Assembly (NCBI GenBank): GCA_965215215.1
Contig: OZ244043.1
Location: 1,798,001-1,862,000, forward strand
DNA length: 64,000 nt
Reading direction: 5' to 3'
Origin: CALDTK01 sp965215215
Lineage (GTDB): Bacteria; Bacteroidota; Bacteroidia; Chitinophagales; Saprospiraceae
Below are positions 25,476 to 34,666 of the stretch, in pieces (positions within the stretch are counted from its first letter, which is position 1; every line of letters starts with the position of its first letter). The notes beneath the pieces are model-generated. The model worked only from the letters and a program-made list of their open reading frames with translations. It was not told where the DNA came from and did not search any database. A program made the translations under genes and the position numbers.

Positions 25476-28400
25476 CTACTCCACAAAGATCCGAGTACTT
25501 ATCGGTCGCCGCCCCTCCGCGCTCAACTGAGCCACGTAGAGGCCGGCGGCCAAATGGCCCACCCCGATCTGCACCGTCCCCTCCGCGTGCTGCTCGTCGA
25601 TCACCCGACGGCCGGTGGCGTCGTAGAGGGTAAACCGGTAGCCGACTTCGCTCTCCACCGTCAACCGGTCGGTGACTGGGTTGGGGTAGAGGTTGAAAGT
25701 CATGTCGGACGCCTCTTGAACCTCGTTGCGCTGCGCCACGGCGCCGGAAACCGGGACCAAGCGCCAACGCTGACTGTTGCCCGAGTCGAGGGTCCGGCTG
25801 AGGGCTCTGGGTACGCCGTCCACGTTCTCGATGTCGAGACGGTTCCCCGGCGCATTTTGGGGTTCGAAGCGGTACGTGCCGTTGCCCACGGGGAGGGCTT
25901 TCCAGCGCTGGTTGGACACGGTCGTGCTCTTGCGTTGGTAGATGTGAATCTCGGTGTTGGTCGCCGTGCTGGCACCCGCTACGTCGAGGAGCTTGCCGGG
26001 GGCGTGTTGCGGTTCGATCTCGTACACGTCGTTGCCGAGGCTGATGAATTTCCACTGTTGGTTCGCGTTGCCGTTCCTCCGGAAACCATCGACGGGCGCG
26101 CTGTTGGCGGTCGACACGCGGCGCACGTCTAAGCGCAGTCTGGTATCGTGCTGAGGCTCGAGCTCGTAGACCGCCCCATCCACGATGCCGACGTCGGTGC
26201 TGCTATTGCTCCACAGGGCGATACCCGCCGCATCGGAGGCACCGGCCGCGTCGAAGCTTCCGCCGGCGTACAACTCGTCGCCGCCCGCGGCTACCTGGAG
26301 CGAGGTGACCGGGCTAGTAGTACCAACCTGTTTCGCCGTACCCAGCGCTTCCCACTGGCCCGGGTCGCTCCACCGGGCTACGTTCCTGACGATGTAGCCC
26401 TGGTTGTTGGCGAGGGTAGCGGTTTCGAAATTTCCCCCGACGTAGAGGTACGTACCGTCGTAGGCCAGTGCGTTGACGCTGCCGCTGAGGCCACTGCCTA
26501 AGGGCTGCCAGGTCCTGGCGGCCCGATCCCAACGCGCGACCCGATTCACCGTCTGCCCGCCGGCAACGGCGAAGTTGCCGCCGATGTAAACCGAGGTTTC
26601 CGTAATCACGATCGCCTGCACGAACCCACTGGTGCCGTCGCCCAGGGATCCCCAGCGCGAGCCGTCGAACGTCGCGATCCGGTTCGCGGGTCTGTCCCCC
26701 GCGCTGGCGAAGTTGCCGCCGACGTAAAGTACGCCGTCTTCGTCGGTGGCGATCGAGCGGACCTCGTTGTTCGTCCCCGGCTCGCCCGTCTCGGCGTCGG
26801 TGAGCGCGGACCAGCCGCCGCTCCACCTCGCGATATTGTTGACGGTGACTCCGCCGGCGCTCGCGAAGGCGCCCCCGGCGAGGAGGTCGTTGTCCGCGTT
26901 TACACCGAGCGCGAGTACGGGACCCTCGGTGCCGGCACCGAGGGCCGACCAAGCTTCGCCATCCCACACGGCGACGTTCGCCGCGGCGACACCGCCGATA
27001 CGGGTAAAATCGCCACCGGCGTAAAGCCGTCCGTCCGCATCCACGGCGAGGGCGCTAATCTTGCCGTTCGAGCCCGAACCCAGCGCGCTCCAACCCCCGC
27101 CTTCGGTGTAGGCGGCGACGTTGTTCGCGTCAACCGATCCGGCCTCCGAGAAACTACCCGCGGCGTACACCGTGCTGCCGTCGGTCACCGTGGCTTCCAC
27201 CACCCCGGAGATACCGGCTCCGAGTCCCTGCCAACTCCCTACACCGTCGACGGCCGTCGTCGTCGGCGGACGGTCGTCCTCGTCGACGATCCGGAAGAGG
27301 CTCGCGCGCTGTCCGTACCCGCTGAAGTAAAGCTCCCCGGCCCGATCTAAAAAGAAGCTGGATACAGCCTCGCCGTCGGTACGAAACAACAGTTCCGCGG
27401 AAGCACCCCCGTCGGCGCCGTCGTAGTCCAGCGCCCAAACCCGCCCCGAGGCGAAGTCGCCGAAGATCAGCTTGCCCTGCACGGCGGGATTCGACAGCGC
27501 CCCCCGGTAAACGTAGCCGAGGGTGATGGAGACATCGCCGTTGTCGTGGTCGTATTCGTACACCGGCTTGATGTCCGGGGTGGTCGCGAGCGTGGTCGCA
27601 CTCCGGTAGGTGCGATTGCCCTCGAAGCGATTCCAACCGTAGTTGCCCCCCGCTTGAAGCAGGTTGACCTCCTCGCGTTCCCCCTGGCCCACGTCACCTC
27701 CCCACATGCGATCGCCCTCGTCGTCGAAGGAGAATTTCCAGGTGTTGCGCAGGCCCCAGAGGTACAGCTCGTCTAGGCCGCTGCGACCGACGAGCGGGTT
27801 GTCCGCGGGGATCTCGTAGTTCCCGTTCGGTAGATCCGGGTTGTTCTCCACCGGATTGCTCCCGTCCACGTCGATGTCGATACGGAGGATGCTGCCGAAC
27901 ACATTACCTATATCCTGCGCGTTGCGGTTCGGGTCGCCGCCACCACCCCCGTCGCCGAGCGAGGCGTACAGGTAGCCGTCCGGACCGAAAGCGATCTTGC
28001 CGCCGTTGTGATTGGAGTTATTCTGATTTTTATCGAAACTGAAGATATCGAGTCGCGAGGCGGGCTCGGCGCGGTTGGGGTTGCTCGCGCTCATCGTGTA
28101 CCTAGCGCAGACGAGCTCCACCGAGACCCCGGAGACATCACTTTGGCGGGTGTGGTACACGTAGAAATAGCGATTTTCGCTGAAGTTCGGATGGAAGGCT
28201 AGGCCCAACAAACCGATCTCCTGACCGGGGGAGAAGCTGACGATGTCGGTGACGTCGAGCACCGTTTCCGCGGACTCCGCCCCCCGGTCGTTCGCGAAGA
28301 CCTTGATCCGCCCCGTTTGCTCGACGACGAAGAGTCGGTCGCTGCCGTCGCCCGGCTCCTGGACCTCGACGGGGAATTCGAAGGCTAAGTTCGGGAAGGC

Positions 28401-28505
28401 ATCCTCGTAGGAAATCTCCCCTTGCGCCGTGGCCACCGCGCTGGATAGCGGCAGGCAGAGACACGAGAGGAGGATCAGGAGAAATGGGTATTTGTTGGTG
28501 TCCAT
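25476..28505 (-). CDS. Secreted PQQ-dependent sugar dehydrogenase with propeller repeats and ricin-type lectin domain
   Basis: 1009 residues. Signal peptide (to about 28, SSAVATAQ). Residues 30-410: glucose/sorbosone dehydrogenase propeller (LFVVEQTGRIKVF, GLLGLAFHPNF, KIAFGPDGYLYASLGDGGGG, GNYGWNRFEG, EYDHDNGDVSITLGYVY). Residues 420-775: tandem repeats of the form NVAVWDGEAWSALGAG ... LYAGGDFTRIGG. Residues 777-917: three ricin/QxW-like units (YELEPQHDTRLRLDV, NQQWKFISLG, NQRWKALPVG, SQRWRLVPV). The end is a T9SS sorting domain (FNLYPNPVTDRLTVES, LAAGLYVAQL). It probably oxidises sugars at the cell surface while held to glycans. Confidence 0.82.
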   Translation of the reverse strand: MDTNKYPFLLILLSCLCLPLSSAVATAQGEISYEDAFPNLAFEFPVEVQEPGDGSDRLFVVEQTGRIKVFANDRGAESAETVLDVTDIVSFSPGQEIGLLGLAFHPNFSENRYFYVYHTRQSDVSGVSVELVCARYTMSASNPNRAEPASRLDIFSFDKNQNNSNHNGGKIAFGPDGYLYASLGDGGGGGDPNRNAQDIGNVFGSILRIDIDVDGSNPVENNPDLPNGNYEIPADNPLVGRSGLDELYLWGLRNTWKFSFDDEGDRMWGGDVGQGEREEVNLLQAGGNYGWNRFEGNRTYRSATTLATTPDIKPVYEYDHDNGDVSITLGYVYRGALSNPAVQGKLIFGDFASGRVWALDYDGADGGASAELLFRTDGEAVSSFFLDRAGELYFSGYGQRASLFRIVDEDDRPPTTTAVDGVGSWQGLGAGISGVVEATVTDGSTVYAAGSFSEAGSVDANNVAAYTEGGGWSALGSGSNGKISALAVDADGRLYAGGDFTRIGGVAAANVAVWDGEAWSALGAGTEGPVLALGVNADNDLLAGGAFASAGGVTVNNIARWSGGWSALTDAETGEPGTNNEVRSIATDEDGVLYVGGNFASAGDRPANRIATFDGSRWGSLGDGTSGFVQAIVITETSVYIGGNFAVAGGQTVNRVARWDRAARTWQPLGSGLSGSVNALAYDGTYLYVGGNFETATLANNQGYIVRNVARWSDPGQWEALGTAKQVGTTSPVTSLQVAAGGDELYAGGSFDAAGASDAAGIALWSNSSTDVGIVDGAVYELEPQHDTRLRLDVRRVSTANSAPVDGFRRNGNANQQWKFISLGNDVYEIEPQHAPGKLLDVAGASTATNTEIHIYQRKSTTVSNQRWKALPVGNGTYRFEPQNAPGNRLDIENVDGVPRALSRTLDSGNSQRWRLVPVSGAVAQRNEVQEASDMTFNLYPNPVTDRLTVESEVGYRFTLYDATGRRVIDEQHAEGTVQIGVGHLAAGLYVAQLSAEGRRPISTRIFVE

Positions 28506-28723
28506 GGCTTTGGTTAGAAGGGTAATTCGACGGAATCCGAGACAAGAACTTGTGTCTCAAACACATAGACAATACGGGTCACAACAACGCAAAGGCGGCT
28601 TACCCACGACACACTTTACGCTTTAGTGACAAGCGGTGTTGAATTGACCACGCCGTGCAACAATTCCAGCACCCACCGCACGGTTTCATGCGCGAATGCT
28701 GCGCGCTCCCGGCATAGGTGTGC

Positions 28724-28730
28724 TACTTTG
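28724..28730 (+). promoter_or_regulatory. -7 box for the exporter operon
   Basis: TACTTTG, 29 bases before ATG 28760, at the head of the adaptor-permease-TolC gene cluster. Confidence 0.4.
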
Positions 28731-28759
28731 GCTACCCCCAGCTCATAGAAGTCTCCCCC

Positions 28760-30151
28760 ATGTCGAAACAAGGAATCCTCACCGTGGGTCTCCTGCTCGC
28801 CCTAGTCGCCGCGGCGGCCTGGTACCTCACCCGCGGCAAGGCCGAGGCGCAGGTCGAGAAGCTCACGACCACCGTGAACCGCGGACCTTTCGAGATCTAC
28901 GCCGTGGCCACCGGGGAGCTCAAGGCGAAAAATTCGGTGAAGATTAGCGGACCCCAGGGTATGCGCTCGGCGGGGATCTACCAGACGAACATCACTGACC
29001 TCGTAACCGAGGGCACCGTCGTCGAGCAGGGCGGCTACGTGGCCACGCTCGACCAGAGCGAGCTCCAAACCAAGATGCGCGAGGCGCAGACCGAGATCGA
29101 CCTCATCCAAACCCAGCTCGAACAGGGCAAGATCGATACGGCCATCGAGCTGCGGGCGCTGCGCGATGAGCTCGTCAACGCCGATTTCGCTCGCGAGGAG
29201 CGCGTGCTCGAGGTCGAGCAGAGCAGGTACGAGCCGCAGATGGTGATCCGCCAGGCGGAGATCGAGCTCGAGCGCTCGGACCGCGACAACGGGCAACTCG
29301 GCAAGAAGTACGAGCTTACGCAAATCCGTGCGAACGCCAAGATCGCCGAGATACAGGCACGCTTGAAGCAGCAGACCGACAGGCTGGCGACGATGGCGCA
29401 GCTGCAGAGCGAATTCACCGTGAACGCACCCGCCGCCGGCATGGTGATCTACGCCCGCGACTGGAACGGGAAGGTTACCGCCGGCTCACAGATCAGCACC
29501 TGGGACCCGACCGTGGCCGAGCTGCCCGACCTGAGCGAGATGGTGTCCAAAACGTACGTCAACGAGGTGGACATCGCCCGGGTCAGCACCGGCCAGGACG
29601 TCCGCATCGCCGTCGATGCGTTTCCGGACAAATCGTACACGGGCACCGTGGTTAGCGTCGCCAACATCGGGGAGTCGCTGCGGGGCTACGACGCCAAGGT
29701 CTTCGAGGTCAGCGTGGTGCTCAACGAGAACGACAGCATCCTGCGCCCGGCGATGACGACCAGCAACGAGATCCTCACCTATACCCACCCGGACGTGTTG
29801 CACATCCCGCTCGAGGCGCTCTACCGCGACAGTATCGCCTACGTGTACCGCGCGGCCACCGGGGGCAACTACAAACAGGAGGTCGTGGTCGGGGACGTCA
29901 ACGACGACTCGGCCGTGATCGCGCTCGGGATCGAGGAAGGCGACGAGATCCTGCTCACCACCCCGAAAGACCCCGACGGGCTGCGCGTCGAGCGGCTCGA
30001 CGAGCAGCTGAAAGGCGGCGCCCTCGCCGAGTTGGAGCGTAAACGCGTGGAGCAAGCCGCCGAGGCCCGGGCTAAAGCGGACGCGGCCGAGGCCATGGAT
30101 CCGGGGAGTGGTGGCGGAGAGGAAGGCGGCGGCCCAGTCATCATGTTCTAA
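28760..30151 (+). CDS. HlyD/MacA-type periplasmic adaptor
   Basis: About 463 residues. A single N-terminal membrane anchor (ILTVGLLLALVAAAAWYL), a lipoyl/barrel-sandwich half, a long helical hairpin (about residues 105-210, for example QSELQTKMREAQTEIDLIQT) and the returning half (LQSEFTVNAPAAGMVIYARD), then the beta-barrel (VDIARVSTGQDVRIAVDAFP). The C-terminus is charged and Gly-rich. It would link the permease downstream to the TolC-like channel. The permease gene begins 3 bases after its stop. Confidence 0.85.
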   Translation: MSKQGILTVGLLLALVAAAAWYLTRGKAEAQVEKLTTTVNRGPFEIYAVATGELKAKNSVKISGPQGMRSAGIYQTNITDLVTEGTVVEQGGYVATLDQSELQTKMREAQTEIDLIQTQLEQGKIDTAIELRALRDELVNADFAREERVLEVEQSRYEPQMVIRQAEIELERSDRDNGQLGKKYELTQIRANAKIAEIQARLKQQTDRLATMAQLQSEFTVNAPAAGMVIYARDWNGKVTAGSQISTWDPTVAELPDLSEMVSKTYVNEVDIARVSTGQDVRIAVDAFPDKSYTGTVVSVANIGESLRGYDAKVFEVSVVLNENDSILRPAMTTSNEILTYTHPDVLHIPLEALYRDSIAYVYRAATGGNYKQEVVVGDVNDDSAVIALGIEEGDEILLTTPKDPDGLRVERLDEQLKGGALAELERKRVEQAAEARAKADAAEAMDPGSGGGEEGGGPVIMF

Positions 30152-30154
30152 CCG

Positions 30155-31483
30155 ATGGAGCGCTTCACCTCCAACCTCCGGCTCGCCACCGAGGCCGTGC
30201 TCGCCAACCCCCTGCGCGCCGTACTGACCGGACTCGGCATCATGTTCGGCGTCGGCGCCGTGATCGCGATGCTCGCCATCGGCACGGGCGCCAAGGAGAG
30301 CATCCTCGCCCAGATGAAGCTCATCGGCACCAACAACGTGCTGGTGGAGGCCGTGCTCCCCGCCGAGCGGATGGGCGAGGCCGAGAGCGGCGGCGAGGGG
30401 GAGACCAAGAAGTTGGAGTGGTCGCCCGGCCTCACCCTCGGCGACCTCTCCGCCATCCGCAGCGTCTTGCCCAACGTGGAGCAACTCACCCACGAGGTCA
30501 CGGTCCCCGTACCGGTGATCTACGGCGGCCGCCTCGAGCGCAGCCGGGTCGTCGGCGTCGACGATGCCTTCTTCGCCGTCAACAGCATCGAGCTCGGGGG
30601 AGGCCGCGGCTTCCACTTCACGGAATTCGAGTCCGGTCGCCCGGTCTGCGTCGTCGGCGCCGACCTCGTCAAGATCTTCTTCCCGGAGGGCGACCCGCTC
30701 GGGCAGCTCATCAAGTGCGGTCGAGTGTGGCTCCGGATCGTCGGCGTGCTCAAGCCCGGCGGCGCGGCCGAGGGCGGCAACGAGGCGCTCGGCATCCAGG
30801 ATCGCAACCAGGACGTGTACATCCCCTCCGCCACCGCCCTGCTCTACTTCGGCAACCGGGCGCGCATCACCGAGGAGCAGATCGGGGAGGAGAACGGGAG
30901 AGACGATGGGGCTGCCGGGCCGCCCGAGAACCCGCACCAGGTCGACCGCTTCGTCGTCCAGATCGCCGACGCGAGTCAGCTCGAGGCGAGCGCCGAGGTC
31001 CTGGGCCGCATCCTCAAACGGCGCCACCGCGGCGTGGTCGACTACGAGATCACCATCCCCCGCCTCCTGCTCGAGCAGCAGCAGCGCACGCAGGACACGT
31101 TCAACGTGGTGCTCGCCAGCATCGCCGGCATCAGTTTGCTCGTCGGCGGCATCGGCATCATGAACATCATGCTCGCCTCCGTGCTCGAGCGCACCAAGGA
31201 GATCGGCATCCGCCGCTCGCTCGGGGCCACCCGCAACGACATCACCCAGCAGTTCATCGCCGAGGCGGCCTTCATCAGTCTGATCGGCGGGGTGCTCGGG
31301 GTGCTCGTCGGCGTGATCAGCGCGGGCCTCGTGGCCTCCTACGCGGAGATCGAAACGGTCGTCACCACCTGGTCCATCCTCCTGTCCTTCGGCGTGGCCG
31401 CCTCCATCGGGCTCGTATTCGGCTTGCTCCCCGCCCGCCGCGCCGCCGAGCTCGATCCCATCAAAGCCCTGCGCACCGACTAG
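30155..31483 (+). CDS. MacB-type ABC exporter permease (no ATPase domain)
   Basis: 442 residues with the MacB/FtsX layout: first membrane segment (GLGIMFGVGAVIAMLAIGTG), a large periplasmic domain (about 50-290), then three membrane segments (VVLASIAGISLLVGGIGIMN, FISLIGGVLGVLVGVISAGL, SFGVAASIGLVFGLLPARRA). The motif ERTKEIGIRRSLGA is the FtsX cytoplasmic coupling helix that needs an ABC ATPase. No Walker A is fused to it and no ATPase gene is adjacent, so the motor must be encoded elsewhere. Confidence 0.85.
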   Translation: MERFTSNLRLATEAVLANPLRAVLTGLGIMFGVGAVIAMLAIGTGAKESILAQMKLIGTNNVLVEAVLPAERMGEAESGGEGETKKLEWSPGLTLGDLSAIRSVLPNVEQLTHEVTVPVPVIYGGRLERSRVVGVDDAFFAVNSIELGGGRGFHFTEFESGRPVCVVGADLVKIFFPEGDPLGQLIKCGRVWLRIVGVLKPGGAAEGGNEALGIQDRNQDVYIPSATALLYFGNRARITEEQIGEENGRDDGAAGPPENPHQVDRFVVQIADASQLEASAEVLGRILKRRHRGVVDYEITIPRLLLEQQQRTQDTFNVVLASIAGISLLVGGIGIMNIMLASVLERTKEIGIRRSLGATRNDITQQFIAEAAFISLIGGVLGVLVGVISAGLVASYAEIETVVTTWSILLSFGVAASIGLVFGLLPARRAAELDPIKALRTD

Positions 31484-31550
31484 CGAGCTACGCAGGACGT
31501 TTGGCGCAAGCCTCCCTCTCGAAACCCCTCGGTGCGCGCACCCCCCCCGC

Positions 31551-33014
31551 ATGATCAAGCTCCTCCCGGCCCTGGCCCTTTTCGTTTCGCTTAGCGCTAA
31601 AACGAGCTACGCCCAGGATACTATCGCCCTCACGCTGAAAGCCGCGGTTCAGCGCGCGCAGGAGGGGAGTCCGGGGGCCAAAGCCGCGGCTACGCAGTTG
31701 AGCAATCGTTACTGGTTGTACCAGAGCACGCTGGCTGATTTTAAGCCGCAAGTGGATCTGACCGCACAGCTACCGCTGCTCAACCGGAGCATTCAGCCGA
31801 TTCAACTCCCGAACGGCGAGCAGGCTTTCGTGGCGCAATCTTTCATGCGCAACTCGCTGGGCCTAAGCATCAGCCAAGACATTGGCCTCACGGGTGGGAC
31901 GCTTTTCGTGAGCTCGGATCTCGAGCGCCTCGACATTTTTAAGGCGGACAACAACCCCCGGCGCACGAGTTATCTCTCCAATCCGATTTCCGTCGGCTAC
32001 CGACAGAACCTGAGCGGGTACAACGCGCTGCGGTGGACGCGCCGCCTCGCCCCCCTGCGCTACCGGGAGGCGGAGCTCGCTTACGAATCCCAACGCGAGG
32101 ATCTCGCCCTGCGGGCCGCGGGCCGCTTCTTCGCCGTGCTCTCCGCGCAACTGGGCCTCGATGCCGCCGTGCTGCGGCGCACTAATGCGGACACGCTGCT
32201 CGAGGTAAGTCAGGGCCGCTACAGCGTGGGGCGGATCGCCGAAACGGAGCTGCTGCAAATCGAGCTCGGTGCCCTCAACGCGAACACGGAGGTCGAGCAG
32301 GCGCGGGTAGACTTGCAGCGCGAATCCGAGGGCCTGCGCAATTTCCTCGGGTTGCCCGGCGCGATCACCTTCGACGTAGCCGCTCCTACCGAGCTGCCCG
32401 ACTTCACCGTCGACGCCGATACCGCGCTCACCTACGCGCGGGCCAACCGCAGTGAGATCGTAGGGTTCAAGCGGCGCTTGCTCGAGGCCGAAGAGCAGGT
32501 CGTCGCCGCGAAGGCAGGAAGCGGGATCCAGGAAGACGTCAGCCTGAATTTCGGTCTCGCTCAGACCGCCTCTACCTTCGGCGACGCCTACGTCGATCCG
32601 CTCGACAACCAGTCCGTCGACATCGGGATCACCGTCCCGATCCTCGACTTCGGCAAGCGCCGCGCCCGCCGAGAGGTCGCCGAGAGCACCCTCGAGCTAG
32701 AGACGCTCAACGTGCGTCAGGAGCAGATCGGTCTCGAACAGAACGTGTTGCTGCTCGTGCGCCAATTCGACCTCTTGCGCAACAACGTGGCCCTGGCGCT
32801 GCGCGCCTTCGAGGTGTCCGAACGCGCGCTCGACATTACCCGCCAACGCTACCTGATTGGGAAGATCGGCATCACCGATCTCAACCTGGCTATCGTAGGC
32901 CAGAACGAAGCGCGCGAGCGGTACGTACAGGCGCTGGAGCGCTTCTGGCTGGGGTACTACGAGTTGCGGCTCAATACCCTGTACGATTTTGAGGCGGGGC
33001 GGGGGTTGCGGTAG
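31551..33014 (+). CDS. TolC-family outer-membrane channel
   Basis: 487 residues: signal peptide (LALFVSLSAKTSYAQ), then the two long helical repeats of TolC/OEP proteins (ALTYARANRSEIVGFKRRLL, KRRARREVAESTLELETLNV) and a late GKIGITDLNLAIVGQNEARE segment. Third gene of the adaptor-permease-channel operon; the 67-base gap from the permease shows no terminator. Confidence 0.82.
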   Translation: MIKLLPALALFVSLSAKTSYAQDTIALTLKAAVQRAQEGSPGAKAAATQLSNRYWLYQSTLADFKPQVDLTAQLPLLNRSIQPIQLPNGEQAFVAQSFMRNSLGLSISQDIGLTGGTLFVSSDLERLDIFKADNNPRRTSYLSNPISVGYRQNLSGYNALRWTRRLAPLRYREAELAYESQREDLALRAAGRFFAVLSAQLGLDAAVLRRTNADTLLEVSQGRYSVGRIAETELLQIELGALNANTEVEQARVDLQRESEGLRNFLGLPGAITFDVAAPTELPDFTVDADTALTYARANRSEIVGFKRRLLEAEEQVVAAKAGSGIQEDVSLNFGLAQTASTFGDAYVDPLDNQSVDIGITVPILDFGKRRARREVAESTLELETLNVRQEQIGLEQNVLLLVRQFDLLRNNVALALRAFEVSERALDITRQRYLIGKIGITDLNLAIVGQNEARERYVQALERFWLGYYELRLNTLYDFEAGRGLR

Positions 33015-33084
33015 TTAGGGTCAGTGTACTCTATTGAGATGCTACATGGTGCTTCACTGCATCACGCATCATAGCGCAGACCTA

Positions 33085-33477
33085 TCACGCCCTTCGTAGT
33101 CCGAAGTGATCCACGAAATATAGGTAGTCCCGATCTGCAAACAGGAGGGGTTCGTCCTCGTCAATGCAGTAGCTCGCAATAAGAACGTCGACGGTGTTGC
33201 GGACAGTTAAGCCACGAGCGCGTAGCTCTGCATAACGATCGGCCGCGCGGATGGCGCGACCTGTGTCGACCATCTCAACGACGGTGAGTTCGCGAAGATC
33301 GTTGAGGATACTTGCGCGTCGTCCGCCGTCTTTTATTCCACGGAGTATCTCGTGTAGGATCAGGTCGCCGAGGACGATTTGGGTCTCGTCCTCGAGCAGG
33401 TCAACCGCCAACCGAGCGGTGTGCGGTCCACTTCTGCCGTTGAGCAAATCGATCCACACCGAGCTATCGACGATCAC
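33085..33477 (-). CDS. vapC: VapC-type PIN ribonuclease toxin (second module)
   Basis: 130 residues from a GTG. PIN residues: Asp in IVDSSVWIDLLNG, Glu in LILHEILRGIKDGG, Asp in RNTVDVLIASYCIDED and Asp in LFADRDYLYF. The GTG overlaps the antitoxin TGA by two bases (GTGA). It is only distantly similar to the VapC at 24.5 kb. Confidence 0.85.
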   Translation of the reverse strand: MIVDSSVWIDLLNGRSGPHTARLAVDLLEDETQIVLGDLILHEILRGIKDGGRRASILNDLRELTVVEMVDTGRAIRAADRYAELRARGLTVRNTVDVLIASYCIDEDEPLLFADRDYLYFVDHFGLRRA

Positions 33478-33695
33478 GGGTTACTGGCAATGCGATCTTG
33501 CAGTTCGTTTTCGATGAAGTCGGGCCAGAACTCTACTTTCCCGGCTAAGGCAACCAATCTCTCGGCGGCTGCGCGCCGGTTTACCCGCCGCAACGCTTCC
33601 TCTACGGCCTCGCGTTTGGTACGGGCTCCAGTAGCCTCCATGGCTCGGGCCATAAGCTCATCGTCGATGACGATATTGGTACGCGTCTTAGACAT
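33474..33695 (-). CDS. vapB: VapB-type ribbon-helix-helix antitoxin
   Basis: 73 residues. MSKTRTNIVIDDELMARAME and GARTKREAVEEALRRVNRRA are the strand and two helices of the VapB ribbon-helix-helix; the C-terminal EFWPDFIENELQDR would bind the toxin. It would repress its own promoter. Co-translated with the PIN toxin. Confidence 0.85.
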   Translation of the reverse strand: MSKTRTNIVIDDELMARAMEATGARTKREAVEEALRRVNRRAAAERLVALAGKVEFWPDFIENELQDRIASNP

Positions 33696-33852
33696 GTGTA
33701 CGAAGGTAAGCTAAACTTACACATCGCACCTTTCTAGTAGTTGATGATCGAGAGATCCTGGGTGATACTAACTGCTGAGGCAGATAGGGGCTCGCATCAA
33801 TTTGGAGATTTTCGTTTGGCTCAGGACATGGTGCAGTAGAAGTTGCTTGTTC

Positions 33853-34110
33853 TCACGTAGCTACCGCCCCTCCGACGACCCGGTACCGACGCCCCCGCCC
33901 CGCCCCCTCGGCCACGAGCGCGCCCATCAATACTAACCCCCGCAAGTCCCGCGTCGCCGTCGCCGTCGACGCCCCGGTGAGGCGAGTGTACTTCGTCGCC
34001 GTGAGCCCGCCGACGAACTCGGCCGGCCAATCGCGCAACAGTCGCTCGACGGCCTCCTGCTGCCGTGAGTTGAGGGGGAGGGCGAGTAGGTCGCGACGTA
34101 GCAGGAGCCG
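33853..34110 (-). pseudogene. C-terminal fragment of a Fic-family protein
   Basis: The frame encodes LPLNSRQQEAVERLLRDWPA followed by GGLTATKYTRLTGASTATAT and RDLRGLVLMGALVAEG, which matches the winged-helix end that follows the Fic AMP-transferase domain. The Fic domain itself (HPFxxGNGR) is absent and there is no good start codon. It directly follows the stop of the FN3-like miniprotein gene on the same strand. Confidence 0.5.
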
Positions 34111-34159
34111 CCGACAGCCGCACGAAACGATGCCGGGGCAGCTCTGACACGACTCCGTT

Positions 34160-34552
34160 TTACGGGCCCTCGTGAATGATCTCGAGCTCGTGGGTAACCT
34201 CAGTCTCCCCGTTGGTCTTGTGCCGTACCAATCGATAGTAGTTCACTCCGTTGTGCGGTTGCGTATCTACGAACTCGTAGTGCGTCGGCAATCCAACCTT
34301 ACCCCTGGAGGCTAACTTGACGATGCGCCTCCAGCTCTGACCACTTTGCGACCGGTGGATTTCGTAGCCATCGACGGCCTCGTCGTACGGATTCGTCCAG
34401 TCGAGGTGAACGCCCTTCGTATCGTCGTAAAACGCGAAGCCGACTTCGGTCAGGGAAGCTCGCGCGTAGCTTGCGGGAATAGAGTCGTTCGCCGCGGCGA
34501 GGGGCCCCGGGAGCGACCACACGAGGGCTAGGACGAAGAATGGAGCTTTCAT
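34160..34552 (-). CDS. Exported FN3-like miniprotein, copy 2
   Basis: 130 residues from ATG 34552: signal peptide (FVLALVWSLPGPLAAANDS) and a single fibronectin-III-like domain (LTEVGFAFYDDTKGVHLDWT, DGYEIHRSQSGQSWRRI, GVNYYRLVRHKTNGETEV). Such a domain usually precedes the sorting tail in T9SS cargo, but here it stands alone and lacks any tail. About 60% identical to the upstream copy (34667-35056), which implies tandem duplication. Function unknown. Confidence 0.7.
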   Translation of the reverse strand: MKAPFFVLALVWSLPGPLAAANDSIPASYARASLTEVGFAFYDDTKGVHLDWTNPYDEAVDGYEIHRSQSGQSWRRIVKLASRGKVGLPTHYEFVDTQPHNGVNYYRLVRHKTNGETEVTHELEIIHEGP

Positions 34553-34613
34553 TATCGTAGCGTTACTGTTGGTGTAGAGAAGTTTTCTCTCGTCAAAATC
34601 TGGCAGCCCCGGC

Positions 34614-34650
34614 GAAAGCCCCGAACTCACAGAGCGGGTCCGGGGCTTTC
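34614..34650 (-). terminator. Hairpin between the two FN3-like miniprotein genes
   Basis: gaaagccccg (34614-34623) pairs with cggggctttc (34641-34650) across a 17-base loop. It lies just after the stop of copy 1, so the two copies may be separate transcripts. Confidence 0.55.
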
Positions 34651-34666
34651 GGGATCGCGACCGCGA

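Noticed and set aside
29486..31558. 690-residue open frame on the minus strand
   Set aside because: It is antisense to the adaptor and permease genes, is dominated by Asp/Glu/Gly/His/Ala runs typical of mirrored high-GC codons, and shows no domain pattern.
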